A stretch of 64,000 nt of DNA from Bradyrhizobium sp. C9 (GCF_002532045.1 NZ_NWTG01000001.1:186001-250000); one strand, 5' to 3'; shown: positions 43,889 through 52,670, counted from the first letter of the stretch. Made by a program: numbers and translations. Notes: generated by a model not told the origin, from the letters alone.

Positions 43889-43942
43889 GCAATCCAGTGA
43901 TTTGTCTTTGATTGTATGCTATAGAATCCATATTGTATGGAT
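43878..43942. promoter_or_regulatory. Cluster of ATCCA half-sites and a perfect inverted repeat
   Basis: ATCCATA-TTG-TATGGAT (43926-43942) is a perfect 7-bp inverted repeat. Three further ATCCA copies in the same orientation occur at about 43878-43896, the first ones overlapping the MocR start. Repeated half-sites of this kind are usual for MocR regulators, so this is probably its operator. It lies just upstream of DUF983, whose start is 43961. Confidence 0.5.
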
Positions 43943-43960
43943 CATCAGATCAGGTCAAGG

Positions 43961-44401
43961 ATGACGACAATGACCGAGACGGTTTCCCTGCCCAAGGCGA
44001 TGTGGCGCGGTTTTACGATGAAGTGCCCGAACTGCGGGCGCGGTCATCTCTTCGGCCGCTTTCTCAAGGTGGCGGATCATTGCGAGGTGTGCGGCGAGGA
44101 TTTCACTCCGCAGCGTGCGGACGATTTCCCGGCCTATCTCGTCATCGTGGTGGTCGGACACGTCGTGGTGCCGGCGCTGCTCTGGATGGAGATGACTTAC
44201 GCGCCGCCGGCCTGGCTACAACTCGCGATCTGGCTGCCGTTCACGCTGTTCAGCGCGCTCGGATTGTTGCAGCCGACCAAGGGCGCGATCGTCGGCCTGC
44301 AGTGGCAGCTCGGGATGGAGGGATTTGCGGCGACGCGGCGCGCGGTGGCGCCAGTGCGGGCGCGAAGCAGCGGCTCCGTAGGGCGGATTAGCGAAGCGTA
44401 A
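43961..44401 (+). CDS. DUF983 family membrane protein with zinc ribbon (146 aa)
   Basis: Zinc-ribbon cysteines CPNCGRGHLF and CEVCGED are followed by two hydrophobic segments (YLVIVVVGHVVVPALLWM and LQLAIWLPFTLFSALGLL). Function is unknown. ATG 43961 or, with a better spaced AAGGA, ATG 43970 starts it. The last eight codons (SVGRISEA) and the stop lie inside the repeat at 44378-44460, so the C-terminus is repeat-derived. Confidence 0.88.
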   Translation: MTTMTETVSLPKAMWRGFTMKCPNCGRGHLFGRFLKVADHCEVCGEDFTPQRADDFPAYLVIVVVGHVVVPALLWMEMTYAPPAWLQLAIWLPFTLFSALGLLQPTKGAIVGLQWQLGMEGFAATRRAVAPVRARSSGSVGRISEA

Positions 44402-44460
44402 TCCGCCGTTTTGCTCGCCAACAAAGATGGTGGGTTACGCCGTCGGCTAACCCACCCTAC
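44378..44460. repeat. Dispersed palindromic repeat, copy 1
   Basis: Two hairpins: GGCGGATTA...TAATCCGCC (around 44382-44407) and GGTGGGTTA...TAACCCACC (about 44429-44456), framed by GTAGGG at the left and CCCTAC at the right. The same design recurs at 47320-47396. It supplies the end of DUF983 and separates it from the convergent MFS gene, probably also terminating both. Confidence 0.8.
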
Positions 44461-44464
44461 TTCA

Positions 44465-45712
44465 TCAAATCGGATGATGATGCGGCCGGAACATGCGGCC
44501 CTTCTCCGTCACCAGTACGACGGCGAGCGCGGCCAGCGTGCAGAGGAAGAAGCCGGTCGCGAACGGCAGCAAGGTGCCGTCGTAGTCCTGGCCGATGGTA
44601 GTGCCGACGCCGATCCCGAGCAGGGTGGTGATGGTGCCGTAAAGCGATGACGCAGTGCCGGCGATCTTGCCCTGCGGCTCCATCGCAAGCGCGGTGAAGT
44701 TCGCCATCATCAGACCGAACGCGAACATCATCAGGCCCGCCAGCACCATGAACAGCGGCAGCGACAGCGTGTCGGTCTTCACGGCGAGGAACAGCGCGCC
44801 GGCGACGATTGCAAAGCCGGTCAGCGCGGCATGCGAGATCACCCGCATGCCGATGCGGCCGACGATGCGCGAATTGAGGAAGCCCGCGATCGCGACGCCG
44901 ACGGCGCATGCTGCGAAGGCGACCGGGAAGTAATGTCCGAGCTTGAAGACCTCGGTGAAGATCTGCTGCGAAGAGAACACGAAGGCAAACAGCGAGCCCT
45001 GCACGCCGCCGGCGGCAAGCGCGTAGCCGAGCGTCTGGCGGTTGGTGACGGTCTGGCGGAACGCGGACAGCACCTCGGGGATCGCCAGCGACTTACGCAG
45101 TTCGAGTGGCAGCGTCTCCGGCATCCGCATCGCGCTCCAGGCGAGCGCGATCACGCCGTAGATCATCAAGAGCACGAAGATGCCGCGCCAATGCGTCAGC
45201 AGCATCACGGCCTGGCCGAATGACGGCGCGATCACGGGCACCGCGATGAACACCATCATCGCCAGCGACATCACGCTCGCCATTCGCCGTCCGGCGTAGC
45301 AGTCGCGCACGATCGAGGTTGCGATCACGCGGGTTGCCGCGGTGCCGAGCCCTTGCAGCGCGCGCGCCAGCAGCAGCGTCTCGAACGAGGGCGCCATGAT
45401 CGCGAGCAGACCGGCGATGGTGTAGACGGCCATGCCGCCGAGCAGCACCGGGCGGCGGCCGAAGCGGTCCGACAGCGGGCCCATTACGAACTGGCCGACG
45501 CCGAAGCCGACCAGGAAGATCGACAGCACCATCTGCGGACGGTTGGCGTCGGCGATCTGGAACGCGGAGCGGATGTTCGGCAGCGCCGGCAGCATCATGT
45601 CCATCGCCAGCGGGTTCAGCGCCATGATGGAGGCAATGACGACGACGAATTCCGGAAAGCCCATCGGGCGGTGGCCTGAGGACACCCAGGCATCGGCATT
45701 GATGTCAGACAC
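44465..45712 (-). CDS. MFS transporter, Bcr/CflA drug-efflux type (415 aa)
   Basis: Twelve hydrophobic segments. Loop 2-3 motif GPLSDRFGRRPVLLGG and the N-terminal MDMMLPALPNIRSAFQIADANRPQMVLSIFLVGFGVGQFVMGP are hallmarks of the Bcr/CflA group. It probably exports drugs or small metabolites by proton antiport. A single gene, convergent with DUF983 and divergent from the MHS transporter at 45980. Confidence 0.92.
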   Translation of the reverse strand: MSDINADAWVSSGHRPMGFPEFVVVIASIMALNPLAMDMMLPALPNIRSAFQIADANRPQMVLSIFLVGFGVGQFVMGPLSDRFGRRPVLLGGMAVYTIAGLLAIMAPSFETLLLARALQGLGTAATRVIATSIVRDCYAGRRMASVMSLAMMVFIAVPVIAPSFGQAVMLLTHWRGIFVLLMIYGVIALAWSAMRMPETLPLELRKSLAIPEVLSAFRQTVTNRQTLGYALAAGGVQGSLFAFVFSSQQIFTEVFKLGHYFPVAFAACAVGVAIAGFLNSRIVGRIGMRVISHAALTGFAIVAGALFLAVKTDTLSLPLFMVLAGLMMFAFGLMMANFTALAMEPQGKIAGTASSLYGTITTLLGIGVGTTIGQDYDGTLLPFATGFFLCTLAALAVVLVTEKGRMFRPHHHPI

Positions 45713-45979
45713 TTAAAACCTCTTGAAGACTCCCAGCATAGCGGCCTTGCTGCATTGCACAATCTGCGTTTTGGGATGGGAGACCGTCGGCGGCGGGTGA
45801 GGTAGCCGGGTCATGGAACCGGTTCCAAAGCCATTGGTCGGCGCATTATCGTTGCTGTTGCAACTATTTTCCTCGTCCCGCGCCGGAAGCTCTGCTATCC
45901 CGGTACCAGCATCCGTGCGGGGCAGGCGCATCGCCGCCGATCGCGTCCGCACGGCCAAGAACGGGTTTGGGGAGGCCAC

Positions 45980-47314
45980 ATGTCCATCGAAATCTCCGCG
46001 CGCTCGCGCGGCGCTACGCTGTCGGATGAGGAGCGCAAAGTCCTCACCGCAACGCTCGTCGGCACCACGATCGAGTGGTACGACTTCTTCGTCTACGCCC
46101 AGGCCGCCGGCCTGGTGTTCGGTGCGCTGTTCTTCGCGCCGATGAATGCCAACAATCCGCTGCTGGCGCAGATCGTCTCGTTTGCGACGCTCGGACTCTC
46201 CTTCCTGTTCCGTCCGCTCGGGGCGATCGTCTGTGGTCATCTCGGCGACCGCTTCGGGCGCAAGAACATGCTGGTCGTCACGCTGCTCTTGATGGGCGCT
46301 GCGACCGCGCTGGTCGGCCTGCTGCCGACCTACGCGCAGATCGGCGCCTGGGCGCCGGCACTCCTTATTCTTCTCCGCATCCTGCAGGGCTTCTCGGCGG
46401 GCGGCGAGTGGGGCGGCGCGGCGCTGATGTCGGTGGAATCGGCGCCTCGCGACAAGCGCAGCTTCTTCGGCTCGTTCCCGCAGATCGGCACGCCGCTCGG
46501 CATGATCCTGGCAACCGGCGTGCTGTGGGTGCTGACCGCGACGCTCGGCAAGCAGGCGATGATCGAATGGGGCTGGCGGATTCCGTTCCTGCTCTCGATC
46601 CTCCTGATCGTCGTCGGCATCGTGATCCGCCGTACCGTCGAAGAGTCCCCGGTATTCCTGGCGATGCAGCGGCGGCACAAGGAATCCTCCGCGCCGCTGC
46701 GCGAATTGATGCGCAATCATGCGAAGGAGATCCTGCGCACCGCGTTGATCTTCATGGCCAATAATGCGGCCGGCTACATCCTGATCGCCTTCATCATCAG
46801 CTACGGTACCAACACGCTGAAGATGCCGTCGGAGCAGCTGCTGCTGGTCGGTACGCTGGCGGCGGTGAGCTGGTTCATTTTCACGCTGCTCGGCGGCATC
46901 CTCGGCGACAGAATAGGCCGCGTGCGCTGCTTCCAGATCGGCTACGGGCTGATGGTGCTGTGGGCCGTGCCGATGTGGTTCCTGATCGACAGCAAGAACC
47001 TGCTGCTGTTCTTCATCAGCGCGGTCGGTCTCACCATTGCGCTCGGCCTGTCCTATGGCCCGCAGGCGGCGCTCTATGCCGAGCTGTTTCCGGCCAAGGT
47101 GCGCTATTCCGGCGTCTCGATCGGCTACGCGCTCGGCGCCATCTTCGGCGGCGCTTTCGCGCCGATGATCGCGCAATGGATCATCGGCACCTACGGCCAG
47201 TCCTGGCGCGTCGGCGTCTATATCGCGGTGCTGTCGCTGATCTCGCTGATCACGGTGTCGACGATCAGGGATCCGCAGGGCGTCGATTTGAATGTGAATG
47301 ACGCAGGAGCGTAG
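45980..47314 (+). CDS. MFS transporter, metabolite:H+ symporter (MHS) type (444 aa)
   Basis: Twelve-segment symporter. It begins with the MHS signature TIEWYDFFVYAQAAGLVFGALFF, followed by GHLGDRFGRKNMLVVTLLLMG and RILQGFSAGGEWGGAALMSVE, as in ShiA/KgtP/ProP relatives. The substrate is probably an organic acid or osmolyte. ATG 45980 is preceded by GGGGAGG. The stop lies six bases before the repeat copy at 47320. Confidence 0.93.
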   Translation: MSIEISARSRGATLSDEERKVLTATLVGTTIEWYDFFVYAQAAGLVFGALFFAPMNANNPLLAQIVSFATLGLSFLFRPLGAIVCGHLGDRFGRKNMLVVTLLLMGAATALVGLLPTYAQIGAWAPALLILLRILQGFSAGGEWGGAALMSVESAPRDKRSFFGSFPQIGTPLGMILATGVLWVLTATLGKQAMIEWGWRIPFLLSILLIVVGIVIRRTVEESPVFLAMQRRHKESSAPLRELMRNHAKEILRTALIFMANNAAGYILIAFIISYGTNTLKMPSEQLLLVGTLAAVSWFIFTLLGGILGDRIGRVRCFQIGYGLMVLWAVPMWFLIDSKNLLLFFISAVGLTIALGLSYGPQAALYAELFPAKVRYSGVSIGYALGAIFGGAFAPMIAQWIIGTYGQSWRVGVYIAVLSLISLITVSTIRDPQGVDLNVNDAGA

Positions 47315-47319
47315 GCTCC

Positions 47320-47396
47320 GTAGGGCGGATTCGCGGCAAGGCGTAATCCGCCACGGCCGTTGCGCAGGTGGATCACGCTGCGCTAATCCACCCTAC
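47320..47396. repeat. Dispersed palindromic repeat, copy 2
   Basis: GTAGGGCGGATT...TAATCCGCC followed by GGTGGATCA...TAATCCACC and CCCTAC. Same design as 44378-44460. It lies between the converging MHS transporter and DUF3829 genes and may act as bidirectional terminator. Confidence 0.8.
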
Positions 47397-47424
47397 GCAA
47401 CGGCTTGGGCTTCGGTGCCGCCAC

Positions 47425-48375
47425 TCAGATGCGGGCGCCGCGGTTGTAGCCATCGACGAGCTGATTGTAGTCGCGCATCAGCCGGGCCGGCGATCCTTCC
47501 ACCATCCAGCCGGCACCGGGGTTGCTCAGCATCATCTTCTCGCCGGAGCTGTAAGGCACCTTGTCGCGAGCGCGGCGCATCAGCTGCTTCGCGGTGGTGA
47601 GGAATGATTTGGCGCTGCCGATGAACATCGAGCCGAGCTTGGCGTCGCCGTCCTTGCCGGAGGCCTCCTCGGTTGCCTTCACCGTGGTCTCATATTCGTT
47701 GAGCGCCTGGGTGATCGCGTCGAGGTCGGGTTTGTCGGCCTGCTGGGCGCGGAGCACGCGTTTGGCCTGGATCATCAGGGCCTCGACATAGTAGTGCGAC
47801 TTGCGGCCTTCGCTCGCCTCGATCGCGGCCAGCTGCTCGGCGGCACGTTTGTCATTGATCGCCTCGACGCCGGCGCGCAGCGCCTTGTCGGCGCCGGCAA
47901 ACGCGTCCCATGCCGCGACCAGGCGCGGATGCAGCGCCTTGCCCTTGGCCATCTTGTCGTCCTTGTAGTTCTCCTGGGTGTAGTAGTCGTCCGCCTCCTT
48001 CAGCAGCGGCTCGAGCGTGGTGACGGCCGCAACATAGGCATTCGCCGCGGCTTCGAGCCCGGCATCGTGCGGGTCCGCTGCATTGGCGGCTGCGACGCTC
48101 GTCTTGCAGTCGGACGTGTCGTAGATCGTGTAGGTGCCGTAGATGATCCGCTCCTTGCCGGTGGGACCGCTTTTGGCGGCCCAGGAAAAGTAGCGTTCGC
48201 GGGATTCGTATGATCGCGCCGAGAGACGGTTGATGCACCCGACATAGGCGTTCATCTTGTGCGTCAGTTGCTCGGCGGCGGCGCCCGGCGATGACGCAGG
48301 CGGGGCCTGTTGGGCGGCGGCCGGCTCGAGAAAAGCAACGATGGCTGCAATCACAAGGAAGGAGGTGTTTCGCAT
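47425..48375 (-). CDS. DUF3829 (YiiG-like) exported protein (316 aa)
   Basis: Signal peptide LVIAAIVAFLEPAAAQQ. The mature protein is almost all helical, with repeated Ala/Lys/Asp-rich helices (MNAYVGCINRLSARSYESRERYF; TLEPLLKEADDYYTQENYKDDKMAKGKALHPRL), characteristic of DUF3829. Function is unknown. It is a single gene; 178 bases upstream hold nothing recognisable. Confidence 0.85.
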   Translation of the reverse strand: MRNTSFLVIAAIVAFLEPAAAQQAPPASSPGAAAEQLTHKMNAYVGCINRLSARSYESRERYFSWAAKSGPTGKERIIYGTYTIYDTSDCKTSVAAANAADPHDAGLEAAANAYVAAVTTLEPLLKEADDYYTQENYKDDKMAKGKALHPRLVAAWDAFAGADKALRAGVEAINDKRAAEQLAAIEASEGRKSHYYVEALMIQAKRVLRAQQADKPDLDAITQALNEYETTVKATEEASGKDGDAKLGSMFIGSAKSFLTTAKQLMRRARDKVPYSSGEKMMLSNPGAGWMVEGSPARLMRDYNQLVDGYNRGARI

Positions 48376-48553
48376 CGGGAGTCTGCCCTCATCTCGGCCG
48401 GAAGTCGGCCGCCTCAGCTTAGGAAAATTGTGTGACGGCAGAAGGTGACGTCACGAGCCTCCGCCGAGGCCGCGCGGCACACTATCGATAGATTTGTTGG
48501 TCGGCTACGGGCCGAAAGCCACTACCGCCGGAACCCGGCGATGATGGGCGCGC

Positions 48554-49189
48554 CTACTTGATTCCGAGCAGCGCCTTCAGCTTCTTGACCGCGCTGTCGG
48601 GCGTCGTCAGCACCTCGCGGCCGGTGGCATCAGTGACGCGCTCGGCCGCGGGGGCCATGCTGTACTGCGCGAGCGCGATCAGATCGCAGTCCCGCAAATC
48701 CTTCGCCGCCTCGACCACGATGCGATCATGCTCGGCGCGGTCGCCGCGATCCAGCGCCGCCAGCGCGCCCTCGGCGAGTTTCGGCACCAGCGTGACCGAT
48801 GCTGGAAATTCCGGCGGCATCGACACCAGCGTCGGCGGAAAGGTCGAGAGCAGGCCGATGCGCTTTCCCTTCGCCACCGCCTGCTCGATCATCGCCTCGT
48901 TCGGCTTCAGCACCGGCATCGGCGCGTGCGCGCGCGCCACCGCCTCGATGCAGGGGCCGAACGCCGAGCAGGTGAACAGGATGCCGTCGGCGCCGGTGCT
49001 GACCGCATAGCGGCCCATGGTGAGGAAGCGCTCGGTCATGCGCTCGGTGAGCTTGCCGTCGCGCGCAAGGTCGGCCGACAGGCTGTCGTCGAGCAGATTC
49101 ATCAGCCGCGCCTCCGGCCAATGCCTTACGAATGACGCCTCGATCGGCACGATCGAGTGCTTCAGGGCGTGAATGAGCGTGATGCGCAT
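48554..49189 (-). CDS. Asp/Glu racemase-superfamily protein (211 aa)
   Basis: Begins MRITLIHALKHSIVPIEASF; the first catalytic Cys is Cys74 in FTCSAFGPC. At the second site, where racemases have a Cys, it reads ALAQYSMA, so only one catalytic Cys is left. Single-Cys members are decarboxylases or maleate-isomerase-like, so racemisation is doubtful. It lies downstream of the binding-protein and aminotransferase genes, separated by a hairpin, and probably belongs to the same leftward operon. Confidence 0.85.
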   Translation of the reverse strand: MRITLIHALKHSIVPIEASFVRHWPEARLMNLLDDSLSADLARDGKLTERMTERFLTMGRYAVSTGADGILFTCSAFGPCIEAVARAHAPMPVLKPNEAMIEQAVAKGKRIGLLSTFPPTLVSMPPEFPASVTLVPKLAEGALAALDRGDRAEHDRIVVEAAKDLRDCDLIALAQYSMAPAAERVTDATGREVLTTPDSAVKKLKALLGIK

Positions 49190-49273
49190 GGTCGTGGTTT
49201 TCTTCTCCCTCTTCCCGCTCTTCGCGGCATCGAGACAAGCGAAGCTCGCTCTTGGAGGGCAAGGGTGAGGGGC

Positions 49274-49297
49274 CCTCGCCCCGCGAGCGGGGCGAGG
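49274..49297. repeat. Intercistronic hairpin
   Basis: CCTCGCCCCG-CGAG-CGGGGCGAGG, a perfect 10-bp stem, sits between the binding-protein stop and the racemase-like gene. It shares arms with the compound repeat at 14005-14140. It may reduce expression of the downstream gene or stabilise the upstream mRNA. Confidence 0.65.
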
Positions 49298-49307
49298 TAA
49301 GAAGCGC

Positions 49308-50318
49308 TTACTTGAACGGGATCGCGTACATCAAGCCACCCTTGCTCCAGGTGCCGTTGAGGCCGCGCTCGAGCTTCAGGGGGCTGGCCTTGCCGACATT
49401 GCGCTCGAAGAGCTCGCCGTAATTGCCGCCGGCCTTGATCGCGGCAACCAGCCATTTGTTGTCGAGGCCGAGCCGGGAGCCGAGATCGCCGGACGCGCCG
49501 AGCAGGCGCTGGATCGCCGGGACCTGCGACTTCGTCATCTCGTCGACATTGGCCTGCGTCACGCCGAGCTCTTCGGCCTCGACCAGGCCGTAATGCAGCC
49601 AGGTGATGATGTCGCTCCACACCTCGTCGCCGTTGCGGGTGAACGGGCCGAGCGGCTCCTTGCTGATGGTCTGCGGCAGCACGACATAGTCGTCGGCCTT
49701 CGGCGCCGCGGTTGCGACCGCGCCGGCGAGCGCGGAGGCGTCCTGGGTCATGGCATCGCAGCGGCCGCCGAAGAAGGTCTGGTACATGGTGTCGGGGCGA
49801 TCGAACACCAAAGGCTTCCAGTCGATGCCGTTAGCGCGGCCGTAATCGCCGAGCGTCACCTCATGCGTGGTGCCCTGCGCGACGCAGACGGTGGCGCCCT
49901 TGAGATCCTTCAGCTCCTTCACGCCGAGGTCCTTCTTCACCACAAAGCCCTGGCCGTCGTAGAAATTGACCGGGCCCTGGCGCAGGCCGAGAGTGGTGCC
50001 GCGCAGATAAGTCTGCGTCGAGTTGCGATACAGCACGTCGATCTCGCCGGACTGCAGCGCGGTGAAGCGGTTCTGCGCGGTCAGCGCGACGTAGCGCACC
50101 TTGCTGGCATCGCCGAGCACGCCGGCGGCAAGCGCGCGGCAATAGTCGACATCGAGGCCCTTGAAATTGCCCTGCGAGTCCGGCGCCGAGAAGCCGGCAA
50201 AGCCGGTCGAGACGCCGCACACCAGCGTGCCGCGCTGCTTGATGGTGTCGAGCGTCGCTGCGCTTGCGCTCGCGATGCCTGCGACGAGAACGGCTGTTGT
50301 GATCAATCCCCTGTACAT
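49308..50318 (-). CDS. Amino-acid ABC transporter substrate-binding protein, AapJ-like (336 aa)
   Basis: Periplasmic general amino-acid-binding protein. Signal peptide MYRGLITTAVLVAGIASASA. The mature N-terminus TLDTIKQRGTLVCGVSTGFAGFSAPDSQGNFKGLDVDYCRALAAG is characteristic of AapJ/BztA. ATG 50318 directly follows a strong AGGAGGTGTAAG. The matching permeases lie on the other side of the RpiR regulator (52671-54981), so the transporter is split across a divergent promoter. No ATPase gene is in the window. Confidence 0.93.
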   Translation of the reverse strand: MYRGLITTAVLVAGIASASAATLDTIKQRGTLVCGVSTGFAGFSAPDSQGNFKGLDVDYCRALAAGVLGDASKVRYVALTAQNRFTALQSGEIDVLYRNSTQTYLRGTTLGLRQGPVNFYDGQGFVVKKDLGVKELKDLKGATVCVAQGTTHEVTLGDYGRANGIDWKPLVFDRPDTMYQTFFGGRCDAMTQDASALAGAVATAAPKADDYVVLPQTISKEPLGPFTRNGDEVWSDIITWLHYGLVEAEELGVTQANVDEMTKSQVPAIQRLLGASGDLGSRLGLDNKWLVAAIKAGGNYGELFERNVGKASPLKLERGLNGTWSKGGLMYAIPFK

Positions 50319-50331
50319 CTTACACCTCCTG

Positions 50332-51681
50332 CTAATGGCCAATGTCCTTGAGCGCGCTGTCTATTGCAGCGCCTAGTCTTTCGACGATCATGTCGATGTC
50401 GCCGGAAGTTGCGATATAGGGTGGGGCGAGCAGCACATGGTCGCCACGCTGGCCGTCGGCGGTGCCGCCCGAGGGATAGCAGCCGAGCCCACCGGCAAAC
50501 GCTGTGGACTTGATCCGCTGATGCAGCTTCAGCTTGGGATCGAACGACTGCCGCGTGCCGCGGTCGGCGACCAGCTCGATGCCCCAGAACAGGCCGCGGC
50601 CCCTGATGTCGCCGACATGGCGGTGATTGCCGAAGCGTTCGGTGAGCCGCTGCTCGAGCTGACGGCCGCGCGCCTTGACCTGGTCGAGCAGCTTCTCCTC
50701 GCTGATCACCTTCTGCACTTCGAGCGCGGCGGCGCAGGCGAGCGGATGCGCCAGATAAGTGTGGCCGTGCTGGAACGCGCCGGAGCCGTTGCGCACCGTA
50801 TCGACGATGGCACCGCTCGCGAGCATCGCGCCGATCGGCTGGTAGCCGCCGCCGAGCCCCTTGGCGACCGCCTGGATGTCCGGGGCGATGCCCTCCTGCT
50901 CCCAAGCATGCAGCGTGCCGGTGCGGCCCATGCCACACATCACCTCGTCGAGGATCAGGAGCGCGCCGTGGCGGTTGCAGATCTCGCGTACCGCCTTGAA
51001 GTAGCCTTCCGGCGCCGGCACGCAGCCGGCGGTGGCGCCGACCACGGGTTCGGCGATGAACGCCGCGACGGTGTCGGGGCCGAGCCGCTGGAATTCCGCC
51101 TCGAGCTCGGCGGCGAGCCGCGCGACGAACGCGGCCTCCGATTCACCGTCGCGCTTCTCGTGATAGGCAAAAGCCGGGGTGACGTGGCTGAACGAGGGCG
51201 ACAGCAGCGGCGCATAGGGCTCGCGGCGCCAGGCATTGCCACCGGCCGACAGCGCGCCGAGCGTGTTGCCGTGATAGCTCTGACGGCGCGCGATGAAGCG
51301 GGCGCGCTTCGGCTCGCCGCGCTCGATGAAATATTGCCGCGCCAGCTTGATCGAGGCCTCGATCGCCTCCGACCCGCCGCTGACGAAATAGACATAGCCG
51401 AGGCCGCCGGGCTCGTGGCCGACCAGCCGCTCGGCGAGCTCTTCCGCAGGCTCGGAGGAGAAGAAGCCGGTATGCGCATAGGCGAGCTTGGAAGCCTGCT
51501 TTGCGATCGCGGCCAGAATGCGCGGATGCTGATGGCCGAGACAGGACACTGCGGCGCCGCCGGAGGAATCCAGGATGCGGTGACCATCTTCCGCGATCAG
51601 CCAGACGCCGTCGCCGCCGATTGCCTTCGGTGGGGTTTCGCGCAGGCTGCGATGCATCACGCGGCTCTTGTTGGCGGCCAT
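50332..51681 (-). CDS. Class III PLP-dependent aminotransferase (449 aa)
   Basis: Omega-amino acid:pyruvate-type transaminase. PLP residues: Asp245 in LLILDEVMCGMGRTG and Lys274 in QAVAKGLGGGYQ; SGGSEAIEASIKLARQY and RRQSYHGNTLGALSAGG form the phosphate site. The name aspartate aminotransferase-family is common but the donor is unknown. It is 13 bases upstream of the binding-protein gene and five bases after the RpiR stop, all in one leftward operon. Its genomic neighbours suggest breakdown of an imported amino compound. Confidence 0.92.
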   Translation of the reverse strand: MAANKSRVMHRSLRETPPKAIGGDGVWLIAEDGHRILDSSGGAAVSCLGHQHPRILAAIAKQASKLAYAHTGFFSSEPAEELAERLVGHEPGGLGYVYFVSGGSEAIEASIKLARQYFIERGEPKRARFIARRQSYHGNTLGALSAGGNAWRREPYAPLLSPSFSHVTPAFAYHEKRDGESEAAFVARLAAELEAEFQRLGPDTVAAFIAEPVVGATAGCVPAPEGYFKAVREICNRHGALLILDEVMCGMGRTGTLHAWEQEGIAPDIQAVAKGLGGGYQPIGAMLASGAIVDTVRNGSGAFQHGHTYLAHPLACAAALEVQKVISEEKLLDQVKARGRQLEQRLTERFGNHRHVGDIRGRGLFWGIELVADRGTRQSFDPKLKLHQRIKSTAFAGGLGCYPSGGTADGQRGDHVLLAPPYIATSGDIDMIVERLGAAIDSALKDIGH

Positions 51682-51686
51682 GATAC

Positions 51687-52562
51687 TTATCCCTTCTCGA
51701 CAAAATATTGCGACATCTCGGCAAGCCGGCCCTCGGTCTGCTCCAGCTTGCGCTTGGCGCTCGCACCACCCAGCGTGAAGGCGACGGCGGCCAGCGACTG
51801 GGCGACGGCGATCGCGCCGGTGAGGCTCGGGAAGAAGCCGGGCGAGGAGGCGGCCTCGAACAGCAGGAGATGATCGGCGCCCTCGGCCATCGGCGCGCTG
51901 ATCGTGTCGGCGATCGCGATCAGCGTGGCGTGCGCCTGATGCGCTGCACGCGCCGTCTCGACGCTGACCAGGGTGTAGGGCGCAAAGCCGACCACGACCA
52001 CGGCGTCGCCTGAGCGGAAGGCGCCGTGGTCGAGATCGAACGGGCCGGAACCGCCGACCAGCTGCACGGCATCGGGGCGGAACAGGCGAAGCTGATAGGT
52101 CAGGAGTTCCGCAACGCTCCGGCAGCTGCGAAAGCCCGTGATCCAGATCCTGTCAGCGGCGTGCAGCGCACGCGCGGCGTCAGCGATCGCGCTTGCGGAA
52201 ATCCGCGCCAACCCCGCGGCTTCAGCTTCGATCTTGTCGTGCACCAGTTTGACATCGGCATTGGGCCCGACGCGGCGGCTCCTGGCGCGGCCGGAAAACG
52301 GCGATCCCTGCGCCGGCCGTCGCGCCTCGGTCAGTGCGGCGCGCAATTCGTCCCAACCGGAATAGCCGAGCGCCTTGGCAAGACGGGTGAAGGATGCAGG
52401 ATCGGCGCCGGCGACCGAGGCGAGCTCGCGCATCGAGCGGGTGGTGGCGTCGTAATCATTGGCTGCGACAAACCGCCCGACCTCCTGCAACCGCATTGGC
52501 AGCGACGGTAATGCGCTGCACAATTCGTTCAGGGGCGATGGTTTCGGCTGAGCCTGGGCCAT
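51687..52562 (-). CDS. MurR/RpiR family transcriptional regulator (291 aa)
   Basis: N-terminal RpiR helix-turn-helix (residues about 15-85, TRSMRELASVAGADPASFTRLAKALGYSGWDELRAAL) and C-terminal SIS sugar-phosphate-like domain (about 125-265, ADRIWITGFRSCRSVAELLTYQL and VVVVGFAPYTLVSVETARAAH). It is first gene of the leftward operon and divergent from the permeases. The perfect inverted repeat at 52567-52603 starts five bases from its start codon, pointing to autoregulation. Confidence 0.92.
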   Translation of the reverse strand: MAQAQPKPSPLNELCSALPSLPMRLQEVGRFVAANDYDATTRSMRELASVAGADPASFTRLAKALGYSGWDELRAALTEARRPAQGSPFSGRARSRRVGPNADVKLVHDKIEAEAAGLARISASAIADAARALHAADRIWITGFRSCRSVAELLTYQLRLFRPDAVQLVGGSGPFDLDHGAFRSGDAVVVVGFAPYTLVSVETARAAHQAHATLIAIADTISAPMAEGADHLLLFEAASSPGFFPSLTGAIAVAQSLAAVAFTLGGASAKRKLEQTEGRLAEMSQYFVEKG

Positions 52563-52566
52563 GAAA

Positions 52567-52603
52567 CATATGTTGCACGAGTATCAATTTGGTGCAACAT
52601 ATG
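52567..52603. promoter_or_regulatory. Perfect 12-bp inverted repeat, probable RpiR operator
   Basis: CATATGTTGCAC (52567-52578), 13-base spacer, GTGCAACATATG (52592-52603). The arms are perfect. The site lies in the 108-base divergent region between the regulator and the permease genes, close enough to the regulator start to overlap its leader. Two arms separated by a little more than two helical turns suit a dimer or tetramer. Confidence 0.7.
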
Positions 52604-52670
52604 AAGTGCGCAGCCCCGAATATGCTCTTGCGCATGGCAGAAGAGCGCTTCTCACCGGGATCCTTGTGCT

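Noticed and set aside
41106..43931. A 941-codon open frame on the minus strand covering the serine hydrolase and running upstream
   Set aside because: Upstream of 42404 it overlaps the MocR gene in another frame and is Arg/Ala-rich without recognisable domains; the signal peptide at 42404 marks the true start.
45713..47176. A 487-codon minus-strand frame opposite the MHS transporter
   Set aside because: Low-complexity Arg/Glu/Gln/His composition and no motif, while the plus strand encodes a clear MFS protein.
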